From: Streptomyces sp. 1222.5
Lineage (GTDB): Bacteria; Actinomycetota; Actinomycetes; Streptomycetales; Streptomycetaceae
NCBI RefSeq assembly: GCF_900105245.1
Contig: NZ_FNSZ01000001.1
Location: 3,472,001-3,536,000, forward strand
Reading direction: 5' to 3'
DNA length: 64,000 nt
The notes under the pieces were generated by a model. The model worked only from the letters and a program-made list of their open reading frames with translations. It did not search any database and was not told the origin of the DNA. Made by a program: the position numbers and the translations under genes. Shown one piece after another: positions 61,044-64,000 of this stretch (positions are counted from its first letter, which is position 1; each line of letters begins with the position of its first letter).

Positions 61044-62327
61044 TCAGGCGATGCGCTCCAGCACCACCGGGTTCGCCTTGAAGTCCGTACCCGCCGCCGC
61101 GATGTCGTACGAGCCCGCCACCGCCTCCAGCGCGTACGCGAAGCGCTCGGGGGTGTCCGTGTGCAGGGTCAGCAGGGGCTGGCCCTCCGTCACCGTGTCG
61201 CCGGGCTTGGCGTGCATCTCCACGCCCGCGCCCGCCTGCACCGGGTCCTCCTTGCGGGCACGGCCCGCGCCGAGGCGCCAGGCGGCCACGCCGATGTCGT
61301 AGGCGTCGAGGCGGCTCAGCACACCGGAGGACGGCGCCTTGACGACGTGCTGCTCCTTCGACGTGGGCAGCTCCGCGTCCGGGTCTCCGCCCTGGGCCGC
61401 GATCATCCGGCGCCAGACGTCCATCGCCGAGCCGTCGGCCAGCGCCTTCGCCGGGTCGGCGTCCTTGATGCCGGCCGCGTCGAGCATCTCCCGGGCCAGG
61501 GCGACCGTCAGCTCGACGACGTCCGCCGGACCGCCGCCCGCCAGGACCTCCACCGACTCGCGGACCTCCAGGGCGTTGCCCGCGGTCAGGCCGAGCGGGG
61601 TCGACATGTCCGTCAGGAGCGCGACCGTCTTCACGCCGTGGTCGGTGCCGAGGCCGACCATCGTGGAGGCCAGCTCGCGGGCGTCCTCGATGGTCTTCAT
61701 GAAGGCGCCCGTGCCGACCTTCACGTCCAGGACCAGCGAGCCGGTGCCCTCGGCGATCTTCTTCGACATGATCGAGGAGGCGATCAGCGGGATCGCCTCG
61801 ACGGTGCCGGTGACGTCGCGCAGGGCGTACAGCTTCTTGTCGGCCGGGGCCAGACCGTCGCCCGCCGCGCAGATCACCGCGCCGGTGGTGTCGAGGACGT
61901 TCAGCATCTCCTCGTTGGAGAGCAGGGCGCGCCAGCCGGGGATCGACTCCAGCTTGTCCAGGGTGCCGCCGGTGTGGCCGAGGCCGCGGCCGGACAGCTG
62001 CGGGACGGCCGCGCCGCAGGCCGCCACGAGCGGGGCCAGGGGCAGCGTGATCTTGTCGCCGACGCCGCCGGTGGAGTGCTTGTCGGCCGTCGGGCGGGAC
62101 AGCGCCGAGAACTCCATGCGCTCGCCGGAGGCGATCATGGCCGCCGTCCAGCGGGCGATCTCGCGGCGGTTCATGCCATTGAGCAGGATCGCCATGTTGA
62201 GCGCGGCCATCTGGTAGTCGGCGACCTCGCCGCGGGTGTACGCGTCGATGACCCAGTCGATCTGCTCGTCGGTCAGCTCCGCGCGGTCCCGCTTGGTGCG
62301 GATGACGGAGATGGCGTCCATGGCCAT
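61044..62327 (-). CDS. deoA: Thymidine phosphorylase
   Basis: DeoA phosphorolyses thymidine (and deoxyuridine) to the base and 2-deoxyribose 1-phosphate, which the mutase and DeoC can process. The 427-residue protein has STGGVGDKITLPLAPLVAAC, SGRGLGHTGGTLDKLESIPG (family signature), IASSIMSKKIAEGTGSLVLD and VGTGAFMKTIEDARELA. ATG 62327 is chosen with AAGGAAG upstream; ATG 62321 is also possible. A strong hairpin separates it from cdd, and its promoter may lie within that gap or further upstream. Confidence 0.95.
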   Translation of the reverse strand: MAMDAISVIRTKRDRAELTDEQIDWVIDAYTRGEVADYQMAALNMAILLNGMNRREIARWTAAMIASGERMEFSALSRPTADKHSTGGVGDKITLPLAPLVAACGAAVPQLSGRGLGHTGGTLDKLESIPGWRALLSNEEMLNVLDTTGAVICAAGDGLAPADKKLYALRDVTGTVEAIPLIASSIMSKKIAEGTGSLVLDVKVGTGAFMKTIEDARELASTMVGLGTDHGVKTVALLTDMSTPLGLTAGNALEVRESVEVLAGGGPADVVELTVALAREMLDAAGIKDADPAKALADGSAMDVWRRMIAAQGGDPDAELPTSKEQHVVKAPSSGVLSRLDAYDIGVAAWRLGAGRARKEDPVQAGAGVEMHAKPGDTVTEGQPLLTLHTDTPERFAYALEAVAGSYDIAAAGTDFKANPVVLERIA

Positions 62328-62361
62328 GGCTGCTGGCTTCCTTCCGGGAGGTGCGAAGTGC

Positions 62362-62392
62362 ACGGCCCCCCTGAGCGGGTCAGGGGGGCCGT
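62362..62392. terminator. Strong hairpin between cdd and deoA
   Basis: ACGGCCCCCCTGA (62362-62374) pairs perfectly with TCAGGGGGGCCGT (62380-62392) over a 5-base loop, 7 bp past the cdd stop. It should stop or attenuate transcription passing from cdd into deoA. Confidence 0.78.
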
Positions 62393-62399
62393 ACGGGAG

Positions 62400-62807
62400 T
62401 TACTTGGTGAGATGGTCCGGGCCGAAGGCCTGGGGCAGCATCTCGGAGAGCGGCAGGACGCCCGCGGGGGTGTCCATGACCAGGTTCGGCCCACCGAACT
62501 CGTACAGCAGCTGGCGGCACCGGCCGCACGGCACGAGCAGGGTGCCCGCACCGTCGACGCAGGTGAAGTGCGTCAGCCGGCCGCCGCCCGTGCGCTGGAG
62601 CTGCGAGACGAGACCGCACTCGGCACACAGGCCGAGGCCGTAGCTGGCGTTCTCGACGTTGCAGCCGGTGACCGTGCGGCCGTCGTCGACCAGGGCCGCG
62701 GCGCCGACCGGGTACCCCGAGTACGGGGCGTAGGCGTGGGTCATGGCCTCCCGCGCCTGGACGCGCAGCGCCTCCCAGTCGAACCCGGCGTCCGGAGCGG
62801 CCGTCAC
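62400..62807 (-). CDS. cdd: Cytidine deaminase
   Basis: Cdd converts (deoxy)cytidine to (deoxy)uridine, supplying substrates for DeoA and uridine kinase. The 135-residue zinc enzyme has the zinc-ligand and catalytic Glu motif GCNVENASYGLGLCAECG and the zinc-ligand PCGRCRQLLYEFG. GTG 62807 overlaps the permease stop by 4 bp (62804-62807), which supports it over an ATG upstream inside the permease gene and indicates translational coupling. Confidence 0.95.
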   Translation of the reverse strand: MTAAPDAGFDWEALRVQAREAMTHAYAPYSGYPVGAAALVDDGRTVTGCNVENASYGLGLCAECGLVSQLQRTGGGRLTHFTCVDGAGTLLVPCGRCRQLLYEFGGPNLVMDTPAGVLPLSEMLPQAFGPDHLTK

Positions 62808-64000
62808 TTGCCCTGGCCCTTCCGGTAGCGCATGCCGTCCGCCTTGGGCATCCGCAGGCGCTGCGCGGACAGCGACAGCACCAGCAGCGTGACGACGTAC
62901 GGGGTGGCGCCAACGAAGTCGCTCGGGACCTCGTCGGTGAGCAGGTACCAGGCCAGCACGAGGCCGCCCACGATGAGGCTGATCGCGCCCTGCCACACCG
63001 AGGTGCGGTACAGCTTCCAGCCGGCGAGGACCACGAGCAGGACGACCAGCAGGAGCAGCAGCGCGTGCACGGTCGTACCGCCGTTGCGCAGCTGGAGCGC
63101 GTCGGAGTAGCCGAACAGGCCCGCGCCCATCGCCAGACCGCCGGGACGCCAGTTGCCGAAGATCATGGCGGCGAGACCGATGTAGCCGCGGCCTCCGGTC
63201 TGGCCCTCCAGGTAGGTGTGCGAGGTGACCAGCGCGAGGAAGGCGCCACCGAGGCCGGCGAGGCCGCCGGAGACGGCCACGGCCGCGTACTTGTACGTGT
63301 AGACGTTGACGCCCAGCGACTCGGCGGCGATCGGGTTCTCACCGCAGGAGCGCAGCCGCAGACCGAACGGGGTGCGCCACAGCAGCCACCAGCTGCCGAC
63401 GAACAGCACCACGGCCAGGATCGTCACGACGGACAGGTTGGTGACGAGGCCGCCGAGGATGCCGGCGAGGTCGGAGACCAGGAACCAGTGGTGCTTCTCG
63501 ATCGACGACAGGCCGTCCGAGAGGCCGGGGACCGTGACGTTCGGCAGCGAGTCGGCGGGCGGGGACTGCTTGGGGTTGCCGCCCGCCTCCGAGGCCTTGC
63601 CGTCGGCGAAGAACAGCTTGGCGAGGTACTGGGTGGCACCGAGCGCGAGAAGGTTGACGGCGACACCGGAGACGATGTGGTCGACGCCGAAGGTGATGGT
63701 GGCGACGGCGTGCACGAGACCGCCGAGGACACCGAAGCCGATGCCGCACAGCAGCCCGAGCCAGGGGCTGGTCTGCCAGCCGATCCAGCCGGCGCCGAAG
63801 GTGCCGAGGATCATCATGCCTTCGAGGCCGATGTTGACCACACCGGCCCGCTCCGACCACAGGCCGGCGAGACCGGCGAGGCCGATCGGCACGGCGAGGC
63901 CGAGCGCGGCGGCGACCTGTCCGGAGGAGTCGAGCGAGTTGGAGCCGGTGATCATGCGGACGGCGGCCACGAGCAGCAGGGCGCCGGCGACGATCACGAG
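62804..64000 (-). CDS. ABC transporter permease, nucleoside type (BmpC/NupQ-like), 5' end beyond the window
   Basis: The frame is open to the window edge; an internal GTG at 63997 lies 3 bp from the edge, so the true start is probably outside. The visible 398 residues contain about ten transmembrane helices, including ALGLAVPIGLAGLAGLWSER, the hallmark AGVVNIGLEGMMILGTFGAG, VDHIVSGVAVNLLALGATQY and NPIAAESLGVNVYTYKYAAV. This is the fold of nucleoside ABC permeases partnered by a BMP-type binding protein. It is coupled to cdd, which supports nucleoside uptake. Confidence 0.92.
   Translation of the reverse strand, partial: LVIVAGALLLVAAVRMITGSNSLDSSGQVAAALGLAVPIGLAGLAGLWSERAGVVNIGLEGMMILGTFGAGWIGWQTSPWLGLLCGIGFGVLGGLVHAVATITFGVDHIVSGVAVNLLALGATQYLAKLFFADGKASEAGGNPKQSPPADSLPNVTVPGLSDGLSSIEKHHWFLVSDLAGILGGLVTNLSVVTILAVVLFVGSWWLLWRTPFGLRLRSCGENPIAAESLGVNVYTYKYAAVAVSGGLAGLGGAFLALVTSHTYLEGQTGGRGYIGLAAMIFGNWRPGGLAMGAGLFGYSDALQLRNGGTTVHALLLLLVVLLVVLAGWKLYRTSVWQGAISLIVGGLVLAWYLLTDEVPSDFVGATPYVVTLLVLSLSAQRLRMPKADGMRYRKGQGK

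Overview
The window is high-GC chromosomal DNA from an actinomycete, almost certainly Streptomyces. GTG starts and 4-base start/stop overlaps are frequent, almost every third codon base is G or C, and the gene families are typical: a SpoIIE-type phosphatase with a fused ATPase domain, an MmyB-type regulator, AfsQ1/Q2-SigQ, a LAxTG sortase substrate and an acyl-CoA carboxylase with an epsilon subunit. From memory, the order from hutH to the nucleoside genes matches the S. coelicolor SCO49xx core region, read in reverse. I see no rRNA, tRNA, CRISPR array, insertion sequence or prophage. The only clear debris is an Uma2-family pseudogene.

Layout. 1-4.6 kb: an edge-truncated gene, a DUF4291 gene, then a three-gene unit (luciferase-like oxidoreductase, alpha/beta hydrolase, HxlR regulator) divergent from an Ohr peroxide-resistance gene. 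4.8-14.6 kb: the SpoIIE-type sensor phosphatase, a nitrilase-like hydrolase, gluconokinase, a hydroxyacid dehydrogenase, a secreted phosphodiester glycosidase-like protein, an S51-like peptidase, and a zinc alcohol dehydrogenase divergent from an MmyB-type regulator. 14.7-23.7 kb is an envelope block: subtilisin-like protease, MacB/FtsX-type ABC transporter, L,D-transpeptidase, a sortase substrate and a lipoprotein. 23.7-36.3 kb: histidine ammonia-lyase, a GGDEF protein, enoyl-CoA hydratase, adenylate cyclase, and the biotin/acyl-CoA carboxylase set (birA, pccB, epsilon subunit, accA2) with maf and a 42-residue membrane protein.

36.4-64 kb is dominated by nucleoside and deoxyribose use: a DeoR-family regulator, purine nucleoside phosphorylase, a phosphohexo/pentomutase, deoC with two aldehyde dehydrogenase genes, uridine kinase, adenosine deaminase, thymidine phosphorylase, cytidine deaminase and a nucleoside-type ABC permease. 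Together they would import nucleosides, deaminate them, cleave them to sugar 1-phosphates, isomerise these and split deoxyribose 5-phosphate to acetaldehyde, which the adjacent dehydrogenase could oxidise. The same perfect 12-bp palindrome, CTACGCGCGTAG, lies just before purine nucleoside phosphorylase, deoC and adenosine deaminase, up to 15 kb apart. I regard this apparent dispersed nucleoside regulon as the most interesting observation.

Embedded in that half is the AfsQ1-AfsQ2-lipoprotein operon, divergent from sigQ, with a GTnAC-n6-GTnAC AfsQ1-type box between them. Further regulators are an ECF sigma factor with a C-terminal SnoaL-like domain, overlapped on the opposite strand by a STAS-like protein without the usual phosphorylatable serine, and a LysR/MFS divergent pair. 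Strong GC-rich hairpins close many transcription units.
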